DNA of 64,000 bases from Chytridium lagenaria (GCA_025449115.1 JAHLKC010000041.1:207869-271868); one strand, 5' to 3'; positions 48,883 to 62,652 are shown, counted from the stretch's first letter. Notes: a model not told the origin generated them from the letters alone. Made by a program: numbers and translations.

Positions 48883-51381
48883 CTACGAGATGTGTACTTC
48901 GATGCCCCCAAGGACTCGCGAAAAAGATGCTTGCATTTTGACAACCTCCGATCTCACCTCAAGGGCCCAAATTTCAAAGTTTTTCAGCACGTCATCTATA
49001 GAGTTTTTGGAGAACACTATATCACTGCGTGCCCGCTCAAATTCTGCCATTTTTTCTCTCCGAGAGTTTCCAGCCGCTGCGGTGGCGACGAGATACTCCA
49101 GAGACCCCCTTGCAGATGTTGGACTAAAAAGAGTTGATGTTGTTGAACCCCTATCTGGAGACAGAAGCATGGGACTACCGTTCCGAGAGGGTCCAAGGGA
49201 CTCAACGTTGGGATGCGGAAGTCGTCCGTTGCTGGGTGACGACAGTGGGAGAATTCCTTCCCGTGGGCTTGGTTGACTTATGACTGCCGATATTTTTTTC
49301 TCCGTTGCATCCAACTTTAACACGACAGCCGCAAGACGGTTTTGCACAAACGTGAGCACCGATTTGATCTCAAGTACGACAAATCTCACTAGATTCTCGC
49401 CAAAGAACAATCGAGAAAGATTTTCTATGGCTCCTTCATCAAACTTTACGTTGACTTCGCCTAATTCTAAGAAGCTGTTGGGGGCGCCCCGTAATTCTAA
49501 AAACGGAGACCCGGCTGCTCCTCTCCGTTTCATTAAGTCAAAGTCTGCTGCAGTAGCAGTGCTTCTGAGCTCAGACATTTTATGCATGACATGAAGCTTC
49601 TTCCGCAGAACCTCACTTTCTTTCCGGAGTTGCATGGCCATCCGCTCAGTTGTTTGCTTTTCAAACAATAGTTGCTTAATGTCCTGAGCTTGTCTTGAGG
49701 TCTGAACAATTAACTGATCTTCTCTTAGCTTGAGGCTTTGGAGTGCTGACCTGCATTCATCTAACTCATTTCTGAGCTGCCGGATCTCAGAGTCCTTAGC
49801 TTCAACAGCAAGACGCATTGAAATTGCCGCGTCTGCTCCCCTCCAATGAAATGCCATGCTAGTTTGATCAACGTATTTTCGGAGTTTTTGTTCTAAGGAC
49901 CGCGCGCGGTTATCTCTGTTTTCCACGTCTTGGTACAGGCTCTTTATAGTCTCATCTAACGCGGAAATCTTCTCTTCTAAAGCTGTCTTTCCCTTTTCTG
50001 TCTCTTTTAAATCCTCCATCTTCTGCTTTGTTCTGCCCAGCTCCAAGCCCAAATTACGGCCCAGGTCATTGGCACCATCTAGCAACTGCTGCAGCGCTGC
50101 TTGTTTCCAGTAGAGAATGATTTAAACTTTGCAGATGCTTTCGGTCGAGTTCAACTTCACGGTACTTATTGAAAGCTCGTCGTTATTTCTTTCGCGTCTT
50201 CCAATAAGCCCGTAAAAGTTCTAGCTCTCTTTGAGATTCGGTGTTAGCCGCCACGTAGCCGGACATCTCTTTCATATGGTTTTTCGCTCATTCTTTGCAT
50301 GCGATCGAAAGCTTCCATGGGTCGTTTATCAAGCTTATCCTTTTCCATCTCCTTAATATTTCTACTACTTGAAATTTCTTTCGACACGCCACAAATTTAG
50401 ACTTCTCGGCGTTCACACCATCCCAACTCTTGTTGGAAAGCGAAGTGCTGCGACTTCGTCGACTTGCTCTTTGCTTCTATCGCTCAACACAGCTCGAAGG
50501 GAAAAATCCGGCGTCCATTTTTGTCTGATAAAGATCTGTTGATTCCTCTCAATCAGCAGACGGTATGGCTCTAGTTCAATAACTTCGCCGACCTCCAGTT
50601 CAATTCGTCTCGTCACTTGCTTTGTTGTCCCGAATAACGCGTAACGAGTTCCCTTCGCCCATTCCGTCATTTTTTTAGGTCTGATTTCCTGTTCTCTTTC
50701 TGATTCTGGATTGGGGCTTTGGGGAGATAGGTATGCTTCCAGAAGCCGAGGTCGTTTTCTTCGTGCCAAACGATGGGTTGTCATCCTATTCTGCGGCCCG
50801 GTGTAAGTCACTTAAAGACTTTCTTGACGATTCAGCCTTTTGAGGCACATCCTGGAAGCTTCTATCACTAAGTGCATCCAGAGATTTTGACGGTTAGTAG
50901 ATATCTTAGAGGCGTCGAGGTCAGCTTGCGCCAAACTCAAAGTACTAAGTTTGGCCTTCGAGCCTTTTCCTGATTTTACTTCCTCAGGCTTTGAATTGAG
51001 CCTTTGAAGCTTTTGTTGACTCGGAACTTCTACCCTCTCTGACAGACGTGGATTCATTAGCGATGATTCTGAAGGCAACTGGAGGCATATTCGATTCGTT
51101 TGTGGACACACGCTCAGCGCTTACAGATCTTTGTGGAGTCGAGACGCCAGATCTTGAGGCTTTAGGGTTTTTGCGAGATAGGGTTGGAGCTTTTAGCGAT
51201 GACGAGGATGGGAGAAGCTTTGAGATCTGCTCCGAGAGTGATGTTCCCGAGGGTTTAGGAGAGGCAGCTCTGTCCGGAGTGATTGATCTGGATGAAGACG
51301 ATGAGCTTCGTCATCTTCAGCTAATTTATCAGGAAGTGGAGAAGCTGGAGGCTTAGGGGACGTCGACCTCGATCTCTTCAT
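48883..51381 (-). CDS. Large coiled-coil protein, unrecognised
   Basis: The family is not recognised. The last exon (50085-48883) encodes 400 residues without interruption. It opens with a coiled coil (MEDLKETEKGKTALEEKISA, LDETIKSLYQDVENRDNRAR, ECRSALQSLKLREDQLIV), then a globular-looking stretch LSRLFFGENLVRFVVLEIKS and a Ser/Pro-rich linker (SPSNGRLPHPNVESLGPSRN). The C-terminal helix is VLKNFEIWALEVRSEVVKMQ. Upstream fragments in shifting frames continue the coil (VAANTESQRELELLRAYWKT, YREVELDRKHLQSLNHSLLE). Further up lies a module with RRIELEVGEVIELEPYRLLI (about 50600). The N-terminus is Ser-rich; MKRSRSTSPKPPASPLPDK near 51381 is one possible start. A cytoskeletal or organelle-tethering role is possible but unsupported. 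Confidence 0.5.
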
Positions 51382-51603
51382 CTCTGAGGCCTCCCAGCAG
51401 AAGTGAGACTGGTTGGATTTGTCACGGATGGGACTATAATAAACAAAGCCATAAACACATGCAAGAAACAACATTAGACCAGTTTGATCTTTTCTTCATG
51501 TTAAAAAGACAGCCGATATTCAAATCCTTTATAAATTGACTGCGGTCTCAGAAGTTATTTTTCATGATGCCTATTATTGTAAGCCTCACCATTGAAAGAC
51601 AAA

Positions 51604-53257
51604 TTATATCATACCATCCCAGAACTGAACTTCTAATCTAGTACTTTCGCAAAAGATATTGGCAAGCCTTTCAAAATCTTCTTTTGAACTAATACGCAGC
51701 CTCTCCATCATTTTTTCGGAGCTCTCTATTTTGTTATTAGTGTTTGCGAAAGTTGATAAACTACCTCGTGCCAGAACACAAGCTCTTTGGTATTCAGGAC
51801 CCCCGTAAAGGTCTATCCACGCCTGGTAGGGGTTTGGCGAAATCGCCCCAGCAACGGGAAACTCAACCAGTCGTTTCCCAATGAGGCCGTACCCGAGAAT
51901 ACAGGGAAGCATGGCTACATCTAGCTCTAACAAGCTGCCTGAGATTCCAACTTCAAGAACAAATCGGATGTAGGCAGAAGTTTCCAAAGATTCCGCCGCG
52001 GACTCCATGTCTTCTAAAGTAATTCCCCACTTCTTGCAAAACTACGAAAAGTCAATTGAAGGTGACTTTAAAGTCGCCTACGTCTATGTGCAATCTTGAC
52101 TCCAACAACAAATTCGACGTTCTTGAAGCCGATGTATCAAGTAAATCAAGATTTTAGTCTTGTATGTCGCCAATGCGCTCGATCTTGCGAACTGCCTAAA
52201 AATTCAGCTCTAACATCATAGCCAACATTACTTCAAGAAAAGGAAATCCTGCTTAAGAAATTGGCGAAAAAGATTCCATCGAGTGTACAAGGGCAATAGC
52301 TTCAACAATGAATGGTGCTGATATTTCTTCCAGATGCTAAGTTTTTGCTGTGCAGTATTCCACAATTGAGCAGGCGATTGGAGTTGAAGGCAAGGCACAT
52401 GAAGAAGTGGTTCACAGGACCATGACCTGACCCGATACTAAGCCATTCTTCATAGCTGCCCGAACGTAATCTATGCCTTCCTCACTGACTGGATAGCTTT
52501 GATTTACGATTAGCTATAACTCTGAGGTTTGTCGCGAGCTCACGAGTATATCCATGGCAATGCATGAAGCGATGGCGCAGAAAGAGTGCATCCAGTTCCG
52601 TGTGTATTCTTCGAATGGATATAGGGATTTCTAATCTCAACAAAGTTCTCCCCATCATAAAAGAGGTCAACAATAACTTGATTCTGATCGTTTACATTGG
52701 CTGGAGTTTCATGATCGTCTTTGAATGGTAGATGCCACTTTGACCAGTACTACTTAGAACAGCCATTGAAAGAATCCGTGCTGACTCCCGCATGTCCTCC
52801 GCGCACTGTATCCTGACCCAGTGAGAACCTCCGCTTCCGGAATATTTGGTGTTAAAATATAAGCCATAGGTAGTAAGCGAGTTTTGAACGTATCGATCGC
52901 GTTAGCGACAATAAAGGCGGCTTTGAGCCGTGGCAACCATTACGGGATCAATAATCAAAGGATAGATCTAAATTCCTCCAAAGTGTCCGCTACGGCATTA
53001 ATGATGTCAGAACTAAAGAGCATGCCGATCTTGATGGAATCAGCGCCAATGTCTGACAGTACTGATACTATCTGATGGGTGACGATGTCCGGACGTAATG
53101 GCTCGATGTCCTGGACACCGACGGTATTCTGAGCGGTGATAGCTGTAATGCTTGAGGATCCATGCACGCGGAAGGACATGAAAGTCTTGAGATCGGCTTG
53201 GATGCCGGCTCCACCACCCGAGTCAGAACCAGCAATCGTCAGTGCCCTTCTCTGCAT
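51604..53257 (-). CDS. THI20: HMP/HMP-P kinase fused to TenA domain (THI20 type)
   Basis: Bifunctional thiamine-pathway enzyme of fungi: an N-terminal ThiD-type hydroxymethylpyrimidine (phosphate) kinase and a C-terminal TenA/THI-4 thiaminase-II-like domain. Start [20 protein letters not shown] at 53257, then [50 protein letters not shown] and [14 protein letters not shown]. The ThiD anion-hole motif HGTGCTLSA (near 52585) is followed by a missing base before [10 protein letters not shown]. The TenA part includes [31 protein letters not shown] and the C-terminal [10 protein letters not shown], stop 51604. The region around 52030-52480 is heavily frame-disturbed. GPI8 diverges from it with only 58 bases between start codons. 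Confidence 0.9.
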
Positions 53258-53315
53258 TTTACTTTCGGTTACTTTGCGATTGTCAGGTTGCACCGTACAA
53301 CTTCCCATCAACGCA
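53258..53315. promoter_or_regulatory. Shared promoter of THI20 and GPI8
   Basis: 58 bases between divergent start codons, too short for two separate fungal promoters. 5' UTRs probably overlap the opposite gene. Inferred. Confidence 0.6.
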
Positions 53316-54735
53316 ATGGTGAAGTGGGTCATCCTATGGCTGGCCCTTGCCTTCTGCCATGCCGTGTCATCATCATTGATCGAATCTGCTCAGAAGGTGT
53401 TCTGGAGCAATGAATCTATGGCGGAGAAGGAAGAGGCGATTGATGGATTCTTTTCAAAGTCTGGGCATACAAACAATTGGGCAGTGTTGGTGAATTTGTA
53501 ACCTCTTGCTCAACGCTGACGATGGTCAGGTTTGCTCTTCACGTTCTGGTTCAATTATCGTCATATTGCCAACACCCTTTCTGTCTACAGGTGTGTTAAA
53601 ACACGCTGCTGCTGTTCTCATGTTTGTTGAAGGACTGTAAAGAATTAGGAATTCCGGATTCAAATATCGTCCTCATGCTAGCCGATGACGTCGCATGCAA
53701 CGCACGAAACCATTTTGCAGCAACTGTGTTTAATAATGCTGGGAGAGCGCTGGATTTGTATGGGTCAAATGTTGAAGTCGACTATCGCGGCTATGAAGTT
53801 ACAGTGGAGAACTTCATTCGTGTTCTGACGGGTTTGGGGAGCAGGTTAGGCATTGATACTAATATTTTCAGTCGTCATGACGAGTTTGTCCCTCGCTCTA
53901 AGCGCTTGCTTTCAGATGACAGAAGCAATGTGTTGATTTAATGACTGGACATGGTGGGGACGAGTTTCTGAAGTTTCAGGACGCCGAGGAGATTAGCAGT
54001 CATGACGTAGCGGATGCAATAGCACAGATGCATGAGAAGAAACGGTAAATGTCTTCACAGTTCACTTGTAATATCATCAAGCTACCATGAATTGTTTTCA
54101 TGATTGATACATGCCAAGCTGCCTCAATGTATAAACAAATATACTCACCAAACGTATTGGCGCTGCTTCGAGTCAGACTGGAGAAAAACTCATATTCTCA
54201 TCATTTGGACGTGGATGTCGGCGTTGCGTCATTGACAGATTTACTCATTACAACTGGAGATGCTTGAGAGGCTCGACAGAGGTGATCAGTCTTCATTGGA
54301 GGACTTGGTAACAGTGCTCAACTTTGTTCTTAGTTAACCTTGTGATTAGTTTAACACATATATCCTGTGTTTATTGCTTCCATCCTGGCATTAGAGATGA
54401 CCTGTTTTATCGAGGAATTGATAAGGTATGCATAATAATAAAGACATACCTTAATGGATACAGGCTCTCGTCACGGATTTTTTGGCGGCGTTCAAAATGT
54501 CGAGCTCACCCTTTCCGCCTACCCTTTGAACAAATCCGAAAAGGTAACTGCAATTGAATTACAGAAGGATGAGGTATGGAGGTGACAAAAGCCATGGCCA
54601 CTCAAGTCGGAATATCCAAAGTCCCGCAACAACTTAAAGCCTGTTGCAAAGGTTGACGATGCTCTCCCACTGCCTTTTCTCGTAGGAGCTGGTTTCCTGG
54701 TCCTTTCGCTTGCAGCTTTGTCCATCCTCAAATAA
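53316..54735 (+). CDS. GPI8: GPI transamidase catalytic subunit GPI8/PIG-K
   Basis: Caspase-like cysteine protease of the ER membrane that attaches GPI anchors. Signal peptide [20 protein letters not shown] from 53316. Then [59 protein letters not shown] and [20 protein letters not shown]. The catalytic His lies in [18 protein letters not shown] and the catalytic Cys in [38 protein letters not shown] and [20 protein letters not shown] follow. After a frame break (about 54590-54640) comes a C-terminal membrane segment [20 protein letters not shown], stop 54735. An earlier in-frame TGA at 54583 would remove this anchor. PSMA3 begins 36 bases later. Confidence 0.93.
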
Positions 54736-54771
54736 AAATTGCCGCGCGTATTAAATCGTTGCACATACAAC

Positions 54772-55784
54772 ATGTCGTCCATCGGAACAGGGTAAGAATT
54801 GCAATGCATCCACTGCAGCTGACGCGAAATCTGGCTAGTATGATCTGTCTTCGTCGACCTACTCTCCGGATGGTCGTATCTTTCAAGTTGAATATGCCAA
54901 CAAGGCTGTCGACAACAGTGGGTAAGCTGACAAGCTTTCCTTTGCGAGTGCGAGTCGCTGATGCATCCATAGTACTGCTATCGGCATTCGGGCTAAGGAC
55001 GGAGTTATTTTGGCGTTGAGAAGCTCATTCAGTCCAAATTACTGGTTCCTGGTTCCAACAAGCGCATTGCAACAGCCGATTACCACGTTGGAATTGTGAG
55101 AACTCTTCTGTTCTTGAGTATTCATCTCATATTCAACACAGCGACGGCTGGGCTTAATGCAGATGGAAGGCACCTCGTAAGCAGGATTAGGGAAGAAGCG
55201 GAGCAGTACAGGAATTTCTATAAGCAAGCAGTTCCGGCAAGGTGTGATTGAGTCATCTTCTTGAATCTGACCTTTGGAAGATTATTGCCGAGAGGGCCGC
55301 TCAATACGTGCAAGCCTACACTCTATACTCCAGTGTCAGGCCGTTTGGAACTAGTGCCATCATTGCTACGGCGGACCGTTCGGACCTGGACTGTATGTGA
55401 TTGAACGTCTGGCGTGTATTATGTATGAGGACATTTTATTCAATGGAATTCTGATTAAAGTAGGGTTACTTTGGATGCGCTGTCGGAAAGGTCGGCAGTT
55501 TGGCGAAGACTGAAATTGAAAAGCTTAAGCTTACTCAAATGACTGTCAGGGAAGCCGTAAAAGAGCCGCAAGAATGTAAGCAAACTAAACAAAGTAGTGT
55601 CGTAATGCATGTTTCCAGAATTTATGCGGTTCACGACGATTCAAAGGACAAAGATTTTGAACTTGAGATCAGCTGGGTGTGCGAAGAATCTGGGAATAAG
55701 CACGAGATGGTTCCTCGTGAGCTTCTTGAAGAGGCTGAGGCAGCCGCTAAGGCATCTTTGAATTCCGAAATGGACGAGGATTGA
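54772..55784 (+). CDS. PSMA3: 20S proteasome subunit alpha type 3
   Basis: Alpha-ring subunit (alpha-7; yeast Pre10) of the 20S proteasome, non-catalytic, gating the chamber. Start MSSIGTGYDLSSSTYSPDGR at 54772, continuing IFQVEYANKAVDNSGTAIGI (alpha signature). GVEKLIQSKLLVPGSNKRI, DYHVGIATAGLNADGRHLVS, REEAEQYRNFYKQAVPAR, QAYTLYSSVRPFGTSAII and GYFGCAVGKGRQFAKTEIEK follow. The C-terminus is DDSKDKDFELEISWVCEES and an acidic tail ending MDED, stop 55784. The SSIGTGYD start and the acidic tail identify PSMA3. Minor frame changes near 55400-55500. Confidence 0.95.
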
Positions 55785-55926
55785 GTCCCCTATGTACTCA
55801 CACTTTAACAATGCTTTTTCGGATATTATACTATTTTCATGTGTTCATGATATTGCAAATTGACTGTCGTAAAAAAAATACATACAACCGTTTTATGAGT
55901 TTGGAGCGTTTAGTTTCAAATGAAGC

Positions 55927-57634
<1,708 letters not shown>

Positions 57635-57682
57635 CTTTTCAGGAGACTTTTGGGGTAGTGCAAACACACAACTACAGAAACG
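57635..57682. promoter_or_regulatory. Shared promoter of SRP54 and EMC8
   Basis: Only 48 bases separate the start codons of two ER-targeting/insertion genes transcribed in opposite directions. This is the shortest divergent spacer in the window. Confidence 0.6.
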
Positions 57683-58538
57683 ATGGGTTTCGTCAAGATC
57701 TCAAAGGCAGCATACTCCAAGCTCGTGCTCCATGCTGCAAAGTATTCACAACGGCTATATCTGGGCTCTTCTAGGATCAAACAGGCGAAGGTTGATGTGA
57801 TCGATACCATCCCGCTCTTCCATACCAGCTCACCCTTGTCACCTCTGGTTGAAATCGCTCTCCACCAGGTTTATATACTTGCTTACAGATGCATATAGAC
57901 TCACATGAATAGGCGGAGATTTATGCTCAGCAGACCGGAAAGAAGATTGTTGGGGTGTATTTTGCGAATGAGACTGTAGTCGACGTTTCGATAAACCCAT
58001 TTGTTGGAAGAATCGCGGCGAAGGTTGACGACCTCCTCGGCGGTGGTTCCGTGCTGTTGCAGGTACATTTATGCATCATTCATGGCCAAGCTTAATGTTT
58101 TAGATTGATAATGCGAAGCTTGTATCAGCAAATCTTGCTTAAGGTATTGTGTATGCAAAATATTGCATTAACATAAACAGGCTTCGGCTTTGCGTCTGGC
58201 AACTGGAAAGCGTATCCACCTAACCAGTAAGTTTGATCTACACTTCTTTATTAGACTTTATGCTCTTTTTTAGTTTTTCTTGTTTTTTCGAAACGAAAAT
58301 TCGCCGAGAGTTTCTGCCATTAGTCTATGGTGTTGATATCATTGATTCGCGGCCTTTTGACTAACGTTGAAAATCTTAGCGTATCTCCGAGGAAGACGAC
58401 ATGAAAGCTTCATTGAAGGAGCTTGTTTCTAACCGTAGTTACATTGACCTCGTGGACTTTGAGAATCACCTCGACGATATTGAAGTGGACTGGCTCGAGA
58501 ATTCAAAACTTCAAAAAGCCCTCGGTGTGCCAGCATAA
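57683..58538 (+). CDS. EMC8: ER membrane protein complex subunit 8/9
   Basis: MPN-like (UPF0172) cytosolic subunit of the ER membrane protein complex, a transmembrane-helix insertase. Starts MGFVKISKAAYSKLVLHAAK at 57683, then VDVIDTIPLFHTSSPLSPLV, EIALHQAEIYAQQTGKKIVG and VYFANETVVDVSINPFVGRI. AAKVDDLLGGGSVLLQIDNA, RISEEDDMKASLKELVSNRS and YIDLVDFENHLDDIEVDWLE follow. The FENHLDDI..DWL ending is a strong family mark. Stop 58538. No metalloprotease JAMM motif, as expected. Five or six exons. Confidence 0.93.
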
Positions 58539-58775
58539 AACTGAAATTCATTTCTCGTAGCCATAGGATATGGCATCAAAATTAATCTTCCATAATTCCA
58601 TCCATTAAACCGATGTGCATACTTCTTTACTTCTCTCTCTGAGATCTCAGACTGACACTTCAATAAAGATATCAATGTCTTTGCGTAAGTGTGTTTTGAA
58701 CGTCATTTGCCCTCGAGACTAAAGTCTGGACCTCGGACAAGTCACACCAATCTCAGAAGTGACATTTGCATAGCC

Positions 58776-61700
58776 ATGAGCAAGCGTCAAACCACTCTAT
58801 TGTAAGGAGTTAAATCGCACTGAGATCTTACGCCCTCCAGCAAGTTCCTGAATCAAAATGGAGCAAAGGCTAACAAGTCTGCTCCATCAAGTAAGTTGCA
58901 TTCTTTTGTTACTATTTGAATAGGGATTTGCATGCTAAAGCATGAGAAGCGATGGAACTGGACAGTTCTCCAAAGAAACCATCGACGGACCATCGAGTAG
59001 TCAGGCCAGCGAAAAAAAACACTAAAACGAAAAGCGGATGAGGAGGTGTTTAAATATTATGGGATATGTATTAACATCCTTGAGATCCTCGAACGCGATA
59101 ATGATAGTGCAGAGAAGGTACTATCAATTTGATGGAGAAACTGCTGATTTTTATATGAAGACATGGCCCCCAGATGAAAGAGAGGAAGCCGCTAGCAAAA
59201 AGCTGAAAAGTGGAAGTAGGTTGCCGTTGGAATGGACAAGTTAACTCACAGAAATAAGAAGAGAATGACTCGAGCAAGGTGATTGACGACAAAGATTTTA
59301 GTCCGGTGAGAAGAAGAAATGTAAACAATATTTTAAATATGTACAGGACGACGTCTCCGAAGTTCCAAAAATAATCGCTACAGAACCTGCAAAACCATGG
59401 ATGACACTAAGGTATTAATATTACGCCTACGAAATCCTGAATGCATCCAGCTCTGACAGCACGGATGTTACATGGAATGTAGGCGAGAGGTAATTGTTGA
59501 AAACAAAAGCAGATTACTCATGATCATCAGCGTACCATATGGAGCTTTATGCAAAGTCTTCGACTCCGTCAACGAAAATAAGAAAAGGTTGATATTTGGC
59601 TCGCATGTAATTAAATTGGTCTCAAAGATTAGAGATTGGTGAAAAGCTTACAAAGTTTTTCCAACGTAATCTCGAAATCAAAAGATGGCCTTTTGCAATG
59701 TGTATACTTATGCATTAATAAGGTGGTTTTATTCAACTCTAATATTGACCGCACTTAGATATGCCCCGACTACAAGGGAAAGGAGCTTGGTCTTGGTGAA
59801 AGTCTTCTTATGAAAGCAATTGCGGAAGCAACGGGGCGAGACGTGTCGAAGATTAAGTCGGAAGTAGCGACGGTCGGTGACCTGGGATCGGTTGCACTGG
59901 TAGACCCTTAAACATACAATGACTGATTTCCTAGATGAGCAAAAAGAAGCAAATGACTTTCGGACGGGCTCAAAAATTGACCGTGAACAAAGTTTTTCAA
60001 ACACTAAAAGAGATTACTGAAATATCAGGCTCTGCAGTAGGTTTTTATTCGTTCTTCAAGCCCATAACATCATTTAGTCTCAAGCTAAAAAAATTGGCAA
60101 GATCAAGAGTTTGCTTGTTAGCTGCCAAGGGAGCGAGACAAAATATCTCATCAGGTTCGTCACGTGGGTCTTATGACTCGCTAATCAATAAGATCACTCG
60201 AAGGCAAGCTTCGCATCGGACTGGCCGAAAAGACTATGCTCACCTCCTTGGGCCATGCATTTGCTCAAATCGAACCAGGTTAGAGACATTGTAGTTGTTT
60301 TTTGTAAGTGTTTAGATTACAAAACCCTTTCGCGGGAGAAGCAAGAACAACGGATGCTAAAGGGTGCCAGTATTATTAAACAGGCCTTATGGTTTAATAT
60401 ATATGCATATTCATTACATACTTACGTTCTAAGTCAACTTCCTGATTATGACATCATGGTCTCGGTTCTTTTGGAGGAGGGTCTAGAAGGTGTTGAAAAG
60501 AAGTGCAGACTGACGACAGGTGATTTCTTGAAGTGTGAAAATGTAATTAACACTCTTCAGGAATTCCCTTAAAACCTATGCTTGCTCATCCAACAAAAAG
60601 CATTTCAGAGGTGCTTAACCGATTCGAAAACAGCTCTTTCGCTTGCGAGTACAAATATGACGGAGAGCGAGCACAGGTATTATCCGCGCTGTCGGTGTGT
60701 AGAGTTAATATGCTTTAGTAGATTCATAAGTGTGAGGACGGTCGCTTGATCATCTTTAGTCGCAACCTCGAAAACCTGTCTGAGAAATATCCTGATATTC
60801 TTAGCAATATACCAAAGGTACGCGCTAATCTTTTGTGTAAAGCATGTTAACACAATGGCAGATTTTGCGAGAAGGTACAAAGTCCTTCGTCTTGGATTGT
60901 GAAGCAGTCGCTTGGGACCGTGAAAAGAAATGTATCCTGCCCTTCCAGATTTGAGCACCAGAAAGCGCAAGGTGAGATAGATCCTTTGTTTTTTTGGTAA
61001 CATGCTGAAAGGGCGTTGCGGAAGAAGATATTACTGTCCACGTCTGTTTGTTCGCTTTCGATTTACTGTTTTTGAATGGAGAGGTTTGTCAATTTAAAGG
61101 AAACGACTAATACACTGCAGCCGTTAATCACCAAAACATTAAGAGAGCGAAGAGAGCTGTTAAATAATTGTTTTACGCCCACCGAAGGCATTTTTGACTT
61201 TGCGAAGTCAGTAGAAGCTAATGCCGTCGATGAAATCCAAACTTTCTTGGATGAGTCTATAGCCGGAAATTGCGAAGGATTGATGGTGAAGGCCCTTGAT
61301 CAGGACTCTTCATACGAGCCGAGTGTACGTTCCCGAAATTGGCTCAAGGTACGCGTCGCTTCATTCTTTTTCATCTAAGGTATGCAGGTTAAAAAGGATT
61401 ACCTTGATGGGGTAGGAGATTCATTGGACTTGGTCGTTATTGGTGGCTACAGTGGACGCGGAAAACGAACCGGATGGTATGGTAGCTACCTTCTGGCATG
61501 CTATGATGAGGACTCTGAGGTCTATCAAAGTATTTGCAAGGTACAGTCCTCAATGTAAACCTGCTCTCATACTTGACAGGTTAGTACGGGGCTTTCGGAG
61601 GATGACCTTACAAAAAACTCTGAGTTTTTTGCTGAGCATGTTCTGGCCTCTCCTCCATCATATTACAAATGGAGTGACACTCCTCAAATACGCCCGGATG

Positions 61701-61994
61701 TGTGGTTTGCACCTGTTAGAGTGAGTTTTAGGCGAAATGAGCTGTGGAAATATTAACTATTCTATTAAGGTATGGGAGATTAAAGCTGCAGATCTCTCTA
61801 TCTCACCCGTTCATTTTGCCGGAGCTGGACTTGTGGACCCAAATAAGGGTATAAGCCTGCGATTTCCCAGGTTCATTCGACTCCGAGACGATAAAACTCC
61901 CGAGCAAGCCACATCGGCAGATCAGGTGGCGACCATGTACAGGTCGCAAAAGTTGAACACGGCAACCGAGCATAATGATGATGATGACTGGTAG
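58776..61994 (+). CDS. CDC9: ATP-dependent DNA ligase I
   Basis: Joins Okazaki fragments and repair nicks in the nucleus. The N-terminus splices to [16 protein letters not shown], a PCNA-interacting (PIP) box QTTLFKFL at the extreme start. A basic linker follows, then the helical DNA-binding domain [20 protein letters not shown] and [20 protein letters not shown]. The adenylation motif with its active-site Lys is [70 protein letters not shown] and [20 protein letters not shown] follow. The OB-fold end is [20 protein letters not shown], then a DDDDW tail, stop 61994. PIP box and overall layout mark ligase I, not III or IV. Several one-base shifts (near 60170, 60215, 60945, 61560). Confidence 0.96.
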
Positions 61995-62062
61995 CCCGTT
62001 TCCTTATCTGGAGGAGGCGAAGATGAAAAACAAAAGAAAATAAAACTATTTTTTTTATTGTG

Positions 62063-62652
62063 ATGAACGATGATAGGGAGGAAACACATATTCTAGAGGG
62101 TCTTTTTAACATTCGGAAACGCAAGAAGGAGGCAGGGGAAGAGGAAGAGGAGGGTAGGAGGAGGAGGATCAAGAGGAGAAGAAGCCAGAGACTATCTTTG
62201 GGAAGACCTTCAAGGTTCCCGAGAGGCTCGAGCGTGAGGCAACTCCGACAACTGTATGAGACTGACACCATTTACAAAGTACTTGACAGGGTTGCCAACT
62301 TCCTTCCAAAACTCAAGGAAGCCAACGAGGTACTTACACGAGGTTAGAGGAGGGTGTATTGAGCAAAGAGGACATTGACATTGAAGCCGTGAAAGATGGC
62401 GAGTCCCATGTCGAAATGGTGGGGACAGCACCAGCCATCCTATTCTGATTTAAATTTAAAGAATCTCGGTCTCGGTGTTCTTGACGTGGAGCTGAACGTT
62501 GACGAAGCCGTAAAACGAAAGAACCCTACGATCCGCTATAAGAACATGGATCTTGAAGATGATATTGAAATCACAGAGCTTCGGACGAATGAGAGATTGG
62601 AAAGAAACCTCCTGTAATTGAGGAGATCCCACCTAAAAAGAAGAAGAAATAG
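62063..62652 (+). CDS. NOPCHAP1-like snoRNP assembly protein
   Basis: Starts MNDDREETHILEGLFNIRKR at 62063 with a strongly charged N-terminus. Then comes IYKVLDRVANFLPKLKEANE, after an intron LEEGVLSKEDIDIEAV and SHVEM, then LGLGVLDVELNVDEAVKR. The pattern VLDRVxxFLPxLKxANExL and a later (H/I)xEMxLGLGV resembles NOPCHAP1 (C12orf45), which links NOP58 to the R2TP complex in box C/D snoRNP assembly. Two ends are possible: stop 62617, or after a one-base shift KKPPVIEEIPPKKKKK with stop at 62652. The basic nucleolar-type tail makes the second attractive. Assignment is from pattern memory. Confidence 0.6.

Noticed and set aside
51048..51356. Plus-strand acidic frame of 102 codons (MDSLAMILKATGGIF..)
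   Set aside because: It lies opposite the Ser-rich N-terminal part of the minus-strand coiled-coil gene and its acidic composition mirrors that; no motif or splice support.
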